A stretch of DNA of 64,000 bases, taken from contig JAQMWT010000667.1 of assembly GCA_029834535.1 (NCBI GenBank), forward strand, positions 248,001 through 312,000, read 5' to 3'. Under the pieces are notes generated by a model that was not told the DNA's origin, ran no database searches, and worked only from the letters and a program-made list of their open reading frames with translations. Numbering within the stretch: position 1 is the first letter of the stretch; each line of letters begins with the position of its first letter. Positions 42,530-52,184 of this stretch are shown here, in pieces. This stretch comes from Chrysophaeum taylorii (lineage: Eukaryota > Sar > Pelagophyceae > Pelagomonadales > Pelagomonadaceae). Both the position numbers and the translations under genes were made by a program.

Positions 42530-45323
42530 TCAGTAGGGGGGGTTAAGGAACCAGGTGGTTCTGTACACAATAGGCCGTCCCCAGGTTTGTTTTCCCTCGA
42601 GCTCCCACAACACCTCGACTGGCTGGCCAACAAGAGAGTCGACAATCGAAGGCAGCAGCTGGTCTCGCTTCGCCACTCGCTTGCGCTTTGCTCGCTGTGT
42701 GGCCAGAGCAGCCCCGGCTTTTTCCTTGAACTCAGCGTCGCTCACAAGGCGCCGAGCGTCCATGGCCCTGCGCTCCTGTGTTGCCGTACCAAGCACCGGC
42801 GGCGGCCGTCGCTGCGGAACAACAGCCTCATCCGTCAACGCCCGCCTCTCCATTTTGATCTTGCGGTAGATCTGCTTGAGATGCTTGGTTAAAAGGGCAA
42901 CATTTGCTTCTGAACCAGACTGGCTGTCAAGTGCGTCCTTTGTCGAAGTGAAGAACTTGGGCTTGAGGTCACCCATGCCCGTTCCGTGGGTGTAGCGATC
43001 AATGTTGCTGACGAGCATCTTGCATCGACCACTGTTGCTACGGAGCTTGGCGAGTTCGGCGTCGAGCTATCTTTCCAACTCTGCGAGCGTGGTTTGTCCC
43101 TCCAGCTCCTGGTTGCTGACAAGGGGCACCTTCTCAATGGCACCCATGGCCCTCGTCAAATCGTTTACGCATCGATCGAGCGCCGCCGCGATCGTTTCGG
43201 CATTTCGCGCACGGTGCCGATCGATCGCTGCTTGGCGACGAGCGGCGGCTTTCGCCTTGTAGTCCAACCGCCCCATTCGCGCTGCTTCAATCACAGCCGT
43301 CACAGTTTTTTTGTCATTGTGCTGGTCGATGGTCGAGACGACCGGGGGCGGATTTCCTTCCACCACTACCACCTCTGTCTGTTCCTTCGGCAGCGATGGT
43401 GGCTCGGCGCTGACGCTTGACGACATGCGCATCGGCCCGCTCTCGGACGCTTGCCAAGGCCGCCGCTGCGTTGTCGGTCGTCCCGACAGCACCTGTAAGA
43501 CTGCGAACGCCGACGTCACCAATCGCTGAAATTCCGTCCGCCGAACCATGAAGCTTCGCGTACACCCCAAGGAACTGATCGAGGGCGCTCTGGATGTCGC
43601 TGAAGCGGGCTGCAATAGCCTGGGATTCGCCGTGAGCGGTCTGGTCGGCGAGCTCGGTGGCGCCCATGGTCCAGTCTCGAACTTTATGGTCGCCGTCGAT
43701 TCGGAGTTGCGTACCGATGAGCTCCTTGCCGTCGAGCGGCGACGCGTCCGATTGGAACGCGCGCACCTCGCCCTCGCTGAGGTCGAGGGCTAAGAGGAGC
43801 TCCTGGAGACGTCCCATCTCGCTTCGCAGGTTGCGGACGAAACACAAGGACGGGAGCTCCATCTCGGCGGCGCGCTCTTTTCGATGACCGCGATGGCGAT
43901 CGATGCGATGACTTCAGAGACCTCGGACGGCGGGACGCGCAACGCCAGCAGACGTATACAGAGGTGTCGCACCCACGGAGGCCAGGCCTGGCCCTTGCCA
44001 GCACCGTGTCGGCCGGCATGGAACTCGAATAGTGGCGTCTCGCTTCTCGAGCTCGGCGACGCGCGCCCGTAGACGATCGATCTCATCGTCCCGCGCTCTA
44101 AGCTCGGTCTCGGCCTTGTCGAGCTCAAAGGCCAGCTGCTTCGCATCCCTGTTGACGTCGGCGTAGCTGCGCTGGAGCTGGCGCATCTTCGCCGGGTCGC
44201 ACTTTTTAGCCAGCTGCGCCTTGGTCCGCTCCGTCGCCGCTGCCGCCGCCTCGGTCACTGCTCGCTTCACTTCGGCGCGGGCGTCGGCCGCTGCCTGCTT
44301 CTCTTCAGCCACCGCCTGTAGAGCGCGCTTCCGCTTCAACGCCGCAGCCTCCTCGTTCCGCTGACGCTGGACCTTGAGCTGTTGCTCTCGACGGGCCGCC
44401 TCCCGGGTTTCGGCATTAGTTCGGGCAGCGACAGCTGCCGCAGCCTCGATGGCCTCGGCCTTCTCGACCTCGGCCTCGAAGACCTCTTGGTTTGCCACCA
44501 TAACGGCACGCTCGGCCGCGGCGGCACGGTGTTGCTGGGACGCCCTTGCTGCCTCGAGCTGCAGGACCTTGAGCCATTCCGCTACCAACTGCCTCCGCAA
44601 CTCAGGCGACTGCGACTGCGATTGTGCTGGCTGCAGCGCAGGCGGCCGCCAGAGCGAATGAGCGCGACAGGTGATGGCGTCTGACGCTGCGCGGACGCCG
44701 CTCAAGCCCACCTTGATGGTGCCGTTGGAGACGCCCTTGACCGTGGGAGTGACCGAGCTCGTTGCTGCGTCATAGTGGAGCCTCAGGACGGTAACCGCCT
44801 CAGCGTAGACTCTGACGCCCGCCGAAAGATTGCCTATCGCCTCGACTCGATCGCCGGGCCGGATGTCCGTCTTCAAGCACGTCGTCAACGCCACCGAGAT
44901 GCGTTTAATGATCTCGAGCACAGGCCGAAAGTCGGCGTACATCGGGGTAAAGTCGTTGCAGCAGCGCCTACTGCAGACGAAGAATTGAAGGGGCAGCTCG
45001 CCCTCGATACCGAGCACTCGTTCCAGGTCAATCGCCTTGCCCGGATCCTCCTCCGGTAGTACACAGCGACGGAGCAGCAACACTCTCCTTCGCGGAGGTT
45101 GGACCGGCGTACGCGTCGCTCGGCCGATTTCATTCACCGATTCTGCGAGCCCACTGCCTCGGGGAGCTCGGTGACCCGTATCAGGCAAGATCTGAACGGC
45201 CGGCCGGGGCCCCAGCCATCGTCCAAGACCGCCACGGCTTTTTGAGCTCGCCCCAAGGGCTAGAAAACGACTAAAAATGCTCGAGTGTTGGAATGAGCGT
45301 TTTGCGCTTTTCGATTTTAGCAA
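42530..45323 (-). pseudogene. Broken coiled-coil, transposon-like protein gene
   Basis: Read right to left. A long first part ends in an Ala/Glu/Arg-rich coiled coil (about 44640-44050). After a one-base shift near 44040 comes LFEFHAGRHGAGKGQAWPPWVRHLCIRLLALRVPPSEVSEVI. After another shift near 43880 comes ELPSLCFVRNLRSEMGRLQELLLALDL followed by FQSDASPLDGKELIGTQLRIDGD. A third shift near 43440 leads to a basic helical tail, and a TAG in frame near 43065 (LAELER-stop-LDAELAKL) precedes the last 160 residues. The helical R.GxG..W.p.vR block followed by an Asp-containing DxSxxxGK strand recalls uncharacterised eukaryotic mobile-element proteins with an RNase-H-like core. That assignment is inference from pattern memory. 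No terminal repeats were found. Confidence 0.45.
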
Positions 45324-45439
45324 GGGTTTCGCGCTTGATGAGTGTCAGAAAATAATTCACGCAATCAAATTTATGGTTCCTTACTAACCTCCCCTACTTC
45401 AAGGCGCCTTCAAGTCCTATCCTAAACAAAAAACAGCCT

Positions 45440-46252
45440 ATGGGTGGTCTTTCGGCCGTGGGGTGGGGTTCGCTCCCGTCGTCGTCTCCCGTGGTGATCG
45501 CGTTCGGGTGGGTCGGCGCCCTCACCGCGTGGGCTCTGTTCTCGTCGCCGATGGGGACATTCGTCAAGATCGCGCGCGACGGCAAGGTGCGCGGGTTTGA
45601 TCACCTGCCGTACGTGGTTTCCGTCGCGAACTGCGGGTTGTGGGTGAGCTACGGGCTCATCACGCCGAACCGGCTGCAGCCCCTCGTGACGAATGCGGTG
45701 GGAGCCGTTCTAGAGCTCGCGTACTGCGTCGTGTTCGTACGGTGCTCGCCGACGCGGAAGTGTCTGCGAGATCTCGTGCTCGCACTCTCGTGCATCGCGG
45801 CGGTCGATCTCCTCGCCGTTCTCGGGGCCGGGGAGTTTTTCCCGCGCGTCGGTGGCGACGCGCCGGCCTCCAGCCTCGTCGGCCTCGCCGCGGCTGCGCT
45901 CAATACGGCCATGTACGCCGCGCCTCTGAACGTCGTGCGCCGCGTCGTGCGCAGCAAGTCCGTCGAGTTCATGCCTCTCGGCCTCGCCTTCGGTGGATTC
46001 TTCTGTTCGGCGACCTGGACGGTCTACGCGATCGCCGTCGGCGATCTCGCCATCTTCATCCCTAACATCTGCGGGGACGTCCTCGCCATCATCCAATTCG
46101 TCGTCTACGCGGCCTACAACGACGCCGACGACGCCGTGACCCGCCGGTGCCCCTGCGTTGTCGCAAAGACGAGGTCGAGCTCGAGCCCGCGCATCGACGC
46201 GGCGCCTCTCCTCGTCGGAGACCCCCCCCCTCCCGACGCAACGACGGTCTAG
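45440..46252 (+). CDS. SWEET sugar transporter (two MtN3/saliva repeats)
   Basis: 270 residues, intronless. Seven hydrophobic segments fall into two MtN3 repeats joined by a linker helix. Repeat 1 includes SSPMGTFVKIARDGKVRGFDHLPYVVSVANCGLWVSYGLI; repeat 2 includes LNVVRRVVRSKSVEFMPLGLAFGGFFCSATWTVYAIAVGD.AIFIPNICGDVLAIIQFVVY. These carry the conserved Pro, Asn and Trp positions of SWEETs (SPM, VAN.GLW, SATWTVYA, IPN). The C-terminal tail is cytosolic, Ser/Pro-rich and short. Known function: uniporter for mono- or disaccharides at plasma or organelle membranes. It heads a close co-directional run, with the next start 62 bases after its stop. Confidence 0.95.
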   Translation: MGGLSAVGWGSLPSSSPVVIAFGWVGALTAWALFSSPMGTFVKIARDGKVRGFDHLPYVVSVANCGLWVSYGLITPNRLQPLVTNAVGAVLELAYCVVFVRCSPTRKCLRDLVLALSCIAAVDLLAVLGAGEFFPRVGGDAPASSLVGLAAAALNTAMYAAPLNVVRRVVRSKSVEFMPLGLAFGGFFCSATWTVYAIAVGDLAIFIPNICGDVLAIIQFVVYAAYNDADDAVTRRCPCVVAKTRSSSSPRIDAAPLLVGDPPPPDATTV

Positions 46253-46313
46253 CCAACCAACCTCGCCTCGCGTTTGCGGGCGACCTTTAATAAAAACCCT
46301 CCCTCATCATCAG

Positions 46314-48128
46314 ATGTTGTGGTGGCGGTGGTTTTTCGTCGTTGTTGTTGGTGGTGCGAGCCTCCAAGGCGTCGTCGAGGTGGGGCCGGACGGTACCCTC
46401 GAGGAGAGGACGCAGACGACCGTGCTCGACGACGAGATCATTCCCCCGGACCACAACAACAACGAAGCGAGGTCGACGGAGTCGGTGCTGGCGCGGTTGA
46501 TGGACGAGGAGGTCGCCACGCTGGAGAAGTCGATCGCGTACCAGCAGAAGAAGCTGGAGATCCTGGCAGCGCTCCGCGGGGCGGTGGTCGCGGAGGCGAC
46601 GGCGAGCGACGACGAGCGGCTGAGCACCAAATACTGCGTCGCGCTTTCGCGCGCGGCCGAGCGCCTCGACTGCGGCGGCGGCGGCGCGGTCGTTAAGGGG
46701 GCGAGCCCGCGGCGCGTCGAGAAGGCGCGTCACGAGGAGGGCGTCGTCGAGAAGGCGCGGGTGGCCGCGGCGTCGGTGGTCGCGGTCGAGCTGCTATCGT
46801 TCCGCGCGCGCGGCGCCGCGCACCGGTCCGCGCGCGGCCAGAGGCAACGCCCGTCTTACGGGCTCGTACATCTCGTCGCCATCGGATTCGCGAACGGAAC
46901 CGTCGCCGTGCTGGACGGCGTGGGGGAGCCGGTCGCGCGGTTCGAGGCGCGCGCGGCCGTCGCGGAATTCGCTTTCGACGGCGCCGACAGCATCGAGCCG
47001 GCGTTGGCGACGGGCCTCGTCGACGGCTCGATCGCTCTCTACGACCTCGCGCTCTGGCGGGACGACGTCGTCGTCGCCGGGCGCCGGCCCCGCGGCACTA
47101 ACTTGACCACCACGCACAGCGCGCTCACGAGCCTGCGGCTCTCTGTCCGCGAGGGGTTTTCGTTCGGCTTTGGCGGCGACATAGCTGCGCTAGGCGTTTT
47201 GTCGCGCCGCGCCCCCTCCGGCCGCGAGGTCAAATTTCTGAGCGTTGCGACGGGCCCGCGGCTCGACCTCTTGCACGCGAACGGCACGCGCCGCGCCTCG
47301 ACGACATTTGACGCGCAGATTACCTCCGTCGAGCGGTCGGGCGGCACCCTCGCGGTCGCGCACGGCTCGACCGTCTCGCTTTTGGCCGCCTCGAAATGGC
47401 ACGTCGTTGGCGCCTGTCGCGGCGCCGACCGGGCGACGGCGATCGCCTTCGATGCCGCGACCCCCACCTCCCTGCACGTCGCCTACGCTTCGGGGGACAT
47501 GTTGGTCTTCAACACGCGCGCCCGCGCCCCCGGCTCGGACAAGCCCGTCTGCAAGCTCCAGCACAACCTCGGCCGGCCGCATCCGGGCCCAGTTTTGGGC
47601 TTGTCGGTCAGCCGCGGCTTCCTCGCGTCCTTTTCGAGAACCCTTCTGGTTCACAACACGACCCACCTCGCCTCGCGCTCCCCCCGCCTCGTCTGGCAAC
47701 AACAGCCCAAGTTGGCGGCGGCGGCGGCGGAAAACGTCTCTGTCGTACGGTTCGCGGGGGCGGCCGCCGCCCCCCCCTACGCCGTCTCCTCCGCGTCGGA
47801 GGTCGTCTTCGCCTTCCACGCCGACGACACCCTCGTCCTCCTCGAGTCCCTCTTCCGCTTCGAACCCCCCCTCGACCAGGACATCTCCTGGATGCGCATG
47901 CCCATCCTCTTCATCGGCCTCGTCGTCGTCTTCGGCTACCAGATCATGCGCAAGCAAAAGTCCATCGGACCCTCCGCCTATGGTGGTGGTGGTCCTGCTG
48001 CGGACCACCGCGGCCTCGACCCCGCCTTCCTCCGCGACCTCGACCAAGTCACCGCGGGCGGCTCATTAAGTCACCGCCGCCGCCGCCGCAGCCGCCGCTT
48101 GGACGACGACGACGACGACGACGATTGA
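46314..48128 (+). CDS. Type I membrane protein with lumenal beta-propeller-like domain
   Basis: The ATG at 46314 opens a signal peptide (MLWWRWFFVVVVGGASLQG); earlier in-frame codons overlap the SWEET gene and lack that feature. 604 residues. After an acidic stretch comes a short coiled coil (about 55-100, EEVATLEKSIAYQQKKLEIL). About 380 residues follow with WD/PQQ-like strand patterns (GLVHLVAIGFANGTVAVLDG, ALATGLVDGSIALYDLALW, GGTLAVAHGSTVSLLAAS). NxT/S sites support a lumenal location. A single transmembrane segment (MPILFIGLVVVFGYQIM, about 535-552) is followed by a cytosolic tail ending in Arg and Asp runs encoded by (GAC)n. The layout resembles conserved plant proteins with a lumenal quinoprotein-like propeller. 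Function is unassigned. Confidence 0.85.
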   Translation: MLWWRWFFVVVVGGASLQGVVEVGPDGTLEERTQTTVLDDEIIPPDHNNNEARSTESVLARLMDEEVATLEKSIAYQQKKLEILAALRGAVVAEATASDDERLSTKYCVALSRAAERLDCGGGGAVVKGASPRRVEKARHEEGVVEKARVAAASVVAVELLSFRARGAAHRSARGQRQRPSYGLVHLVAIGFANGTVAVLDGVGEPVARFEARAAVAEFAFDGADSIEPALATGLVDGSIALYDLALWRDDVVVAGRRPRGTNLTTTHSALTSLRLSVREGFSFGFGGDIAALGVLSRRAPSGREVKFLSVATGPRLDLLHANGTRRASTTFDAQITSVERSGGTLAVAHGSTVSLLAASKWHVVGACRGADRATAIAFDAATPTSLHVAYASGDMLVFNTRARAPGSDKPVCKLQHNLGRPHPGPVLGLSVSRGFLASFSRTLLVHNTTHLASRSPRLVWQQQPKLAAAAAENVSVVRFAGAAAAPPYAVSSASEVVFAFHADDTLVLLESLFRFEPPLDQDISWMRMPILFIGLVVVFGYQIMRKQKSIGPSAYGGGGPAADHRGLDPAFLRDLDQVTAGGSLSHRRRRRSRRLDDDDDDDD

Positions 48129-48197
48129 TTATTGACTTTCGAGTCTATGCTTATATCAAGTAGGTTAGAGGTGGTGGTGTTCGGAATCTTCATCAGG

Positions 48198-49175
48198 ATG
48201 GCAGCCACCGGGGCCATCAACGAGAACCGGAAGAGCGCCAAAGATGGCGAGATGAGCCACCTGATGCACGCCGTCTGGGGCCTCTACCACTACCCCAACT
48301 ACCTCCAGCGGTGGCGCGACGCCGAGATCGAGGACCTCGAGGGCACCCTCGAGGCGCTGCTCTCAAAGGTGCGCGAGCAGCGCGCGACGGGGCGCGCTGC
48401 GCGAGAGGCGCTGTCGGAGGCGGGGGGGAGCAAGGCGCAGCGGATGCGATCGGCTGATCGGTGGACCGTCGGCGACGTGTTCGCGGCTCCGTTCGCCGCG
48501 GCCCTCGGCTGGGCGCCGAGTGCCCCCGTCTCGGCGGCGCTCGGCGTGACCACCACCGGAGTCGTAGAACTCGATGGCGACGGCATCTACGACCTCGAAC
48601 TCTTCACCCCCGACTTCTGCGCGGCGCTCGCCGACGCGATCGACGACGCGATCGGCCGGGACGCCTCTCGCACCTTTCCGCGCGCCAACCTCGACCACCT
48701 CGGCTTTTCCTGGGTTGCGGACGCGATGCTCCTCGCGGCGCGGGCCGTGGCCCGAATTGCATTTCCCGACCAAGTCCCCGCGTGGCGCCACGCCTACGTG
48801 CTCGATTACGCCAGAGAGGGCCCGCGCACTTCCCTCGTCCCCCACACCGACGATGCCGAGATCACGCTCAACGTGCCCCTCACCGACGGCTTCCGAGGCG
48901 GCGACCTCCTCTTCGGGGCCTGCCGCGGCGACGAGGACGAGCTTACGTCGCCGATGTCTCCCGTCCCCCGCCGCCCCGTCGGCACCGCGACCTGCCACAT
49001 CGGCCGCCACCTCCACGCGGTCGCCCCCGTTACGGCGGGCCACCGCAAAGTCCTCATATGCTGGACCCGAGCCCCTCCCCTCCGCGCCCGCGTCTGCCCC
49101 TGCTGCTGGATGAACCGAAGATTCGGCGACGTCGATCCGGGCAACTGCATCTCCGGCCCCGTATGGACCGACTAG
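48198..49175 (+). CDS. OGFOD2-like 2-oxoglutarate/Fe(II) oxygenase
   Basis: I use the ATG at 48198 (MAATGAINENRK, preceded by GG); an in-frame ATG at 48132 is possible, only 4 bases past the upstream stop. 325 residues from this start. An N-terminal helical part (HLMHAVWGLYHYPNYLQRW) leads to the oxygenase core. His216-x-Asp218 lies in LVPHTDDAEITLNVPL, followed by FRGGDLLFG, His273 in HIGRHLHAV, and Arg283 in TAGHRKVLICWTR. The HTDDAEITLNV...GGDLLFG combination is the OGFOD2 signature. A late CPCC pair could bind metal. Known relatives are prolyl-hydroxylase-fold enzymes of undefined substrate. It shares a palindromic CTAG stop with the small minus-strand gene downstream. Confidence 0.9.
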   Translation: MAATGAINENRKSAKDGEMSHLMHAVWGLYHYPNYLQRWRDAEIEDLEGTLEALLSKVREQRATGRAAREALSEAGGSKAQRMRSADRWTVGDVFAAPFAAALGWAPSAPVSAALGVTTTGVVELDGDGIYDLELFTPDFCAALADAIDDAIGRDASRTFPRANLDHLGFSWVADAMLLAARAVARIAFPDQVPAWRHAYVLDYAREGPRTSLVPHTDDAEITLNVPLTDGFRGGDLLFGACRGDEDELTSPMSPVPRRPVGTATCHIGRHLHAVAPVTAGHRKVLICWTRAPPLRARVCPCCWMNRRFGDVDPGNCISGPVWTD

Positions 49176-49423
49176 TCTTTCATCGCGTGGGGCAGGGGCC
49201 ACGTCGCCGCGATGCCAACGAGGATGATCGCCCACGCGAGCATGTTGAACGCGACCAACACGCCCACGAGACACCTCCCGGGAAACGACGACGACGCTCT
49301 CCGTCGTGATGCCAGCAGGGCACGCTTCAAGTCGATCTCGTCGATCACCTCGGACGCGAGCGCCTGGTGATCTGGCGACAGCGCGGCGACTCGCCGCCGC
49401 AGCGCTGCGAGTTGTGACTCCAT
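49172..49423 (-). CDS. Small single-span membrane protein, 83 residues
   Basis: The ATG at 49423 gives MESQLAALRRRVAALSPDHQALASEVIDEIDLKRALL, then a basic stretch (ASRRRASSSFPGR) and one hydrophobic helix (CLVGVLVAFNMLAWAIILVGIAATW, about 50-75), ending HAMKD. An amphipathic or coiled-coil N-terminus followed by a tail anchor suggests a small organelle-membrane protein. Its stop overlaps the stop of the oxygenase gene. No family was recognised; gene status rests on composition and the membrane helix. Confidence 0.5.
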   Translation of the reverse strand: MESQLAALRRRVAALSPDHQALASEVIDEIDLKRALLASRRRASSSFPGRCLVGVLVAFNMLAWAIILVGIAATWPLPHAMKD

Positions 49424-50283
49424 CAGTACTCCTACTATAGATAATAACCCTTACCCTTACGGGGTCCAGGATCGGTATCTCTCGCTCTTGCAACAATTCT
49501 CATCCCCCGAACATGATGTTGACGCCCAGGAATTATTAATGACCAGAAAGTCCAAAAGTTGGCAAAACAAGAAAAGTTGACGGGGTCGAGTCGATGATTT
49601 TCCTGACTCCCGTTTCCCGGACCGTGTCTATCGTGTTCTTAATTTGTCCGACTCGGAGGCGGAGCTATTTAAGCGTTTGTGGTGTGACGTTTCTCGCGCT
49701 GTCGGTCAACGCGCCGGCCAAATTGCGCTCGTCGAATTATTTTTGGAACTCTCCAGCGTACTGGGGTTGATGATCTTGAATCCTTCCTCAACAAGAAGAT
49801 TACGAAATGCGTCCCGACCACGCTATGTCATCATCGCCAACTTAGCACCGAATTGGCTTTTCTCTTTCTCAAGTCAAAGATTCCCGACAGCGTCATCTCG
49901 CGCTTTGTTTTGTTGTGCCTTCAAACGCACGATGGCTTTCTTGCTCGCCTCGAGTCAAAGGTGGTGTCCGAGCGCGCTCGACTCTCGGCAGCTCTGGTCA
50001 ATGCCACCGGCGTCGTTTGGGGATGATGCTCCGAACGGCAGTACGCCCAAAAAATGCCAAATATGTGGCCTTCAGAATCACACCACGGCCAGGTACTGGC
50101 ATCCCGCGGCCGCCAATACGCCTCCTTCAAAAAACGACATCGGCGTCGTCAGCAGGGTCGCCCTTATCACGCTATGCGCCCCGCTCGCTTCATCATCAAA
50201 TGCCGTTTTTGCGGCCGTCAAGCAGCATGTTCCTTGCTCACCAACACCCCCTGCAGTAACTGAGAGTACGTTCGTACCTCCGG
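49424..50283. other. AT-richer gap before hisC containing a gag-like remnant
   Basis: 860 bases with lower GC than either side. The central part is annotated as a possible retroelement remnant. The remainder shows only AT-rich sequence and no supported gene. Confidence 0.5.
49640..50240 (+). pseudogene. Decayed retroelement gag-like fragment
   Basis: Protein-like pieces alternate between frames: SDSEAELFKRLWCDVSRAVGQRAGQIALVELF, then (frame shifted, about 49740-49990) LQRTGVDDLESFLNKKITK...LFLKSKIPDSVISRFVLLCLQTHDGFLARLESKV, then DDAPNGSTPKKCQICGLQNHTTARYWHP. The last piece resembles a Ty1/copia-type gag zinc knuckle (CxxCxxxxHxxxxC) whose final Cys position reads Tyr-Trp. No polymerase part is nearby. 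Low-confidence reading of a degraded element. Confidence 0.35.
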
Positions 50284-51486
50284 ATGCGCGGCGACGATAA
50301 AAGCTTGGGTTTTGTCGCCGCGGCCGCGTGCGCCGCCGGCGCCGCAGCGTGGGTGGTGTGGTCCCGGCGTCGGTCCGAGGATGAGGAGGACGAGATCGGG
50401 CGGCTGGTGCGGCCGAATATCCGGCGGCTCGCGCCATACCGGTGCGCGCGTGACGACTACGAGGAGGGTGTCCTGCTGGACGCGAACGAGAACGCTTTCG
50501 GGCCCGCCGCCGCGGCCCCGGGGCTCGAGGGGATCCACCGGTACCCCGACCCCGGGGCGCGGCAGGTGAAGGCGCGGATCGCCGCGCTCCGGGGCGTTCG
50601 ACCAGAACAAATATTCGTCGGCGTCGGAAGCGACGAGGCTATCGACCTTTTGTTTCGCGTCTTTTGCGAGCCGCGCCAGTCGACGGTGCTCATCATGCCC
50701 CCCACCTACGGCATGTACAAAGTCTGCGCCGCGGCCAACGACGTCGGCGTCCTGAGCGCGCCTCTGGACGAGTCCTTCGACGTCGACGTGCCGACTTCCG
50801 TTCGCGTCGCCCGGGGGTCGACTCGTCTCGTGTTTGTGACGAGCCCCGGGAACCCGACGGCGCGGATCGTGTCGCGAGACCGCGTCGTCGCGCTCCACCG
50901 GCTCCTTCCGCGCGCGATTATCGTTGTCGACGAGGCCTACGTCGACTTCCGCGAGGACGCGACGCTGGCCAAACTCGTCGACGACTTTCCGCGCCTCGTT
51001 GTCCTCCAGACTTTGTCCAAGGCCTTTGGCCTCGCGGGGGCGCGGGTCGGCACCGCGATTGCCTCGGAACGAGTCGTCGGATTCCTCAATAACCTCAAGG
51101 CGCCCTACAACGTCAACAAGATGACCGCCGCCCTCGCCGCCGCCGCCCTCGACGCCAAGGGCGTCCAAGCGATGCGCGCTAATGTCGTAAAGCTCAACGC
51201 CGAGAAAGCGATCTTGAGGAAGGGCTTGCTCGAAAAACCTTACGTCACCAAGATCTTTCCCTCGGACGCTAACTTCCTCCTCGTCCAGATTACCCCCCCC
51301 CAAGCCGCAAAGCCCCTCTACAAGACCCTCGCCGAAAACGGCGTCGTCGTCAGGTACCGCGGCGACCAGCTCAACTGTGCGGGTTGCCTCCGCGTCACCG
51401 TCGGCACGCCCCCGGAGAATAAGGCCCTGCTCGATCTCCTCGACACGCTCGCCCCCGCGCTCATCGCTTCTCATCAAAATAATTAA
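50284..51486 (+). CDS. hisC: Histidinol-phosphate aminotransferase
   Basis: 400 residues, intronless, fold-type I PLP enzyme: LDANENAFGP near the N-terminus, IHRYPDP, GVGSDEAIDLLFRVFC, the MPPTYGMYKV segment, SPGNPT (Asn190), VVDEAYVDF (Asp216) and the PLP lysine in TLSKAFGLAG (Lys246). Arg255-type residues follow in ARVGTAIA. Reaction: transfer of the amino group of glutamate to imidazole-acetol phosphate in histidine synthesis. The first 40 residues are an extension with a hydrophobic stretch (FVAAAACAAGAAAWVVW) and basic residues, probably a plastid or organelle targeting sequence or anchor; which one is not decided. The AYV/EAY and ANEN motifs favour HisC over other class I/II aminotransferases. 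Confidence 0.95.
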   Translation: MRGDDKSLGFVAAAACAAGAAAWVVWSRRRSEDEEDEIGRLVRPNIRRLAPYRCARDDYEEGVLLDANENAFGPAAAAPGLEGIHRYPDPGARQVKARIAALRGVRPEQIFVGVGSDEAIDLLFRVFCEPRQSTVLIMPPTYGMYKVCAAANDVGVLSAPLDESFDVDVPTSVRVARGSTRLVFVTSPGNPTARIVSRDRVVALHRLLPRAIIVVDEAYVDFREDATLAKLVDDFPRLVVLQTLSKAFGLAGARVGTAIASERVVGFLNNLKAPYNVNKMTAALAAAALDAKGVQAMRANVVKLNAEKAILRKGLLEKPYVTKIFPSDANFLLVQITPPQAAKPLYKTLAENGVVVRYRGDQLNCAGCLRVTVGTPPENKALLDLLDTLAPALIASHQNN

Positions 51487-51653
51487 GTCCACGACGACCA
51501 GCCTCCTTCCTAATTCAGGTTGCCACCATCTTTCTATTTGTTTCCAGGTCCTTTGGTCTGTCAGTCAGTCAGTCAGTCAGTCAGTCAATCAGTCAGTCAA
51601 CGCTGCGTTAGTGATACCCGCCGACAACGTCGTCGTCGTCGTCGTCGTCGTCG
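51487..51653. repeat. (CAGT)n and (GTC)n microsatellites
   Basis: About ten CAGT units with one CAAT variant (51558-51600), then about ten GTC units (51629-51653) ending at the stop codon of the minus-strand FAM136A-like gene. No gene. Confidence 0.9.
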
Positions 51654-52101
51654 TCAGATGGTCTGTAGGATGCGCTTCTTGAGCGTGGGGACCATCGAGA
51701 TGTGCTTCTGGACGACGCCCGCGAGGCACTTATCCATGGCGGCGGAGGCCTGGTCGGGATCAGTCACCCCGCTGTCCTTGACGGCGTCCTGGCACGACAT
51801 CGCCGCTCGCCTGCGTGCAGTGTTCCCTCCCCTGGTGTTGACGTTGTTGTCCTCCTCACCGCAGTCTGTCCTGGAACTCGTTGAGCTCGTACTGGACGAC
51901 CTGGTTGGCCTTCTCCTCGGGGATCCCCGCCCTTTGCACGCACTGATGAAAGGCCTCCCGCGAGCCTCCGCCATCGCAGCACTTGGCCATCGCCAAGAAA
52001 GCCTTCTTGCGCAGCGGGCGGAGGTGCTTCTTGTCGATCTCCTCGACCACCTCGTTGACCGCGTGCTCGAGCTTTGGCTGCAGTTGGTCGTAGCTGCTCA
52101 T
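51654..52101 (-). CDS. FAM136A-like mitochondrial protein
   Basis: Two exons (52101-51860 and 51810-51654) joined across a 49-nt GT-AG intron (51811-51859, donor GTGAGG, acceptor CGCAG). The product is about 131 residues: MSSYDQLQPKLEHAVNEVVEEIDKKHLRPLRKKAFLAMAKCCDGGGSREAFHQCVQRAGIPEEKANQVVQYELNEFQDRL, then a second helical half with AAMSCQDAV, MDKCLAGVVQKHISMVPTLKKRI. The pattern of paired cysteines, ELNEFQDRL and KHISMVPT matches FAM136A (DUF842), a small protein of the mitochondrial intermembrane space. Molecular function is unsettled. Confidence 0.88.
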
Positions 52102-52184
52102 CGCCGCTCGCTGCTGCTTGGCGAGGGTTTTTGTTTAGGGACCAACCGACAAGTTGTGTAGTGTGAAGGAATATCGTATTAACG

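Noticed and set aside
41704-42546. 280-codon plus-strand frame opposite the 2OG oxygenase
   Set aside because: Antisense shadow; the minus strand has the full HxD...H...R site.
50218-51492. 424-codon minus-strand frame opposite hisC
   Set aside because: Antisense shadow of an intact aminotransferase.
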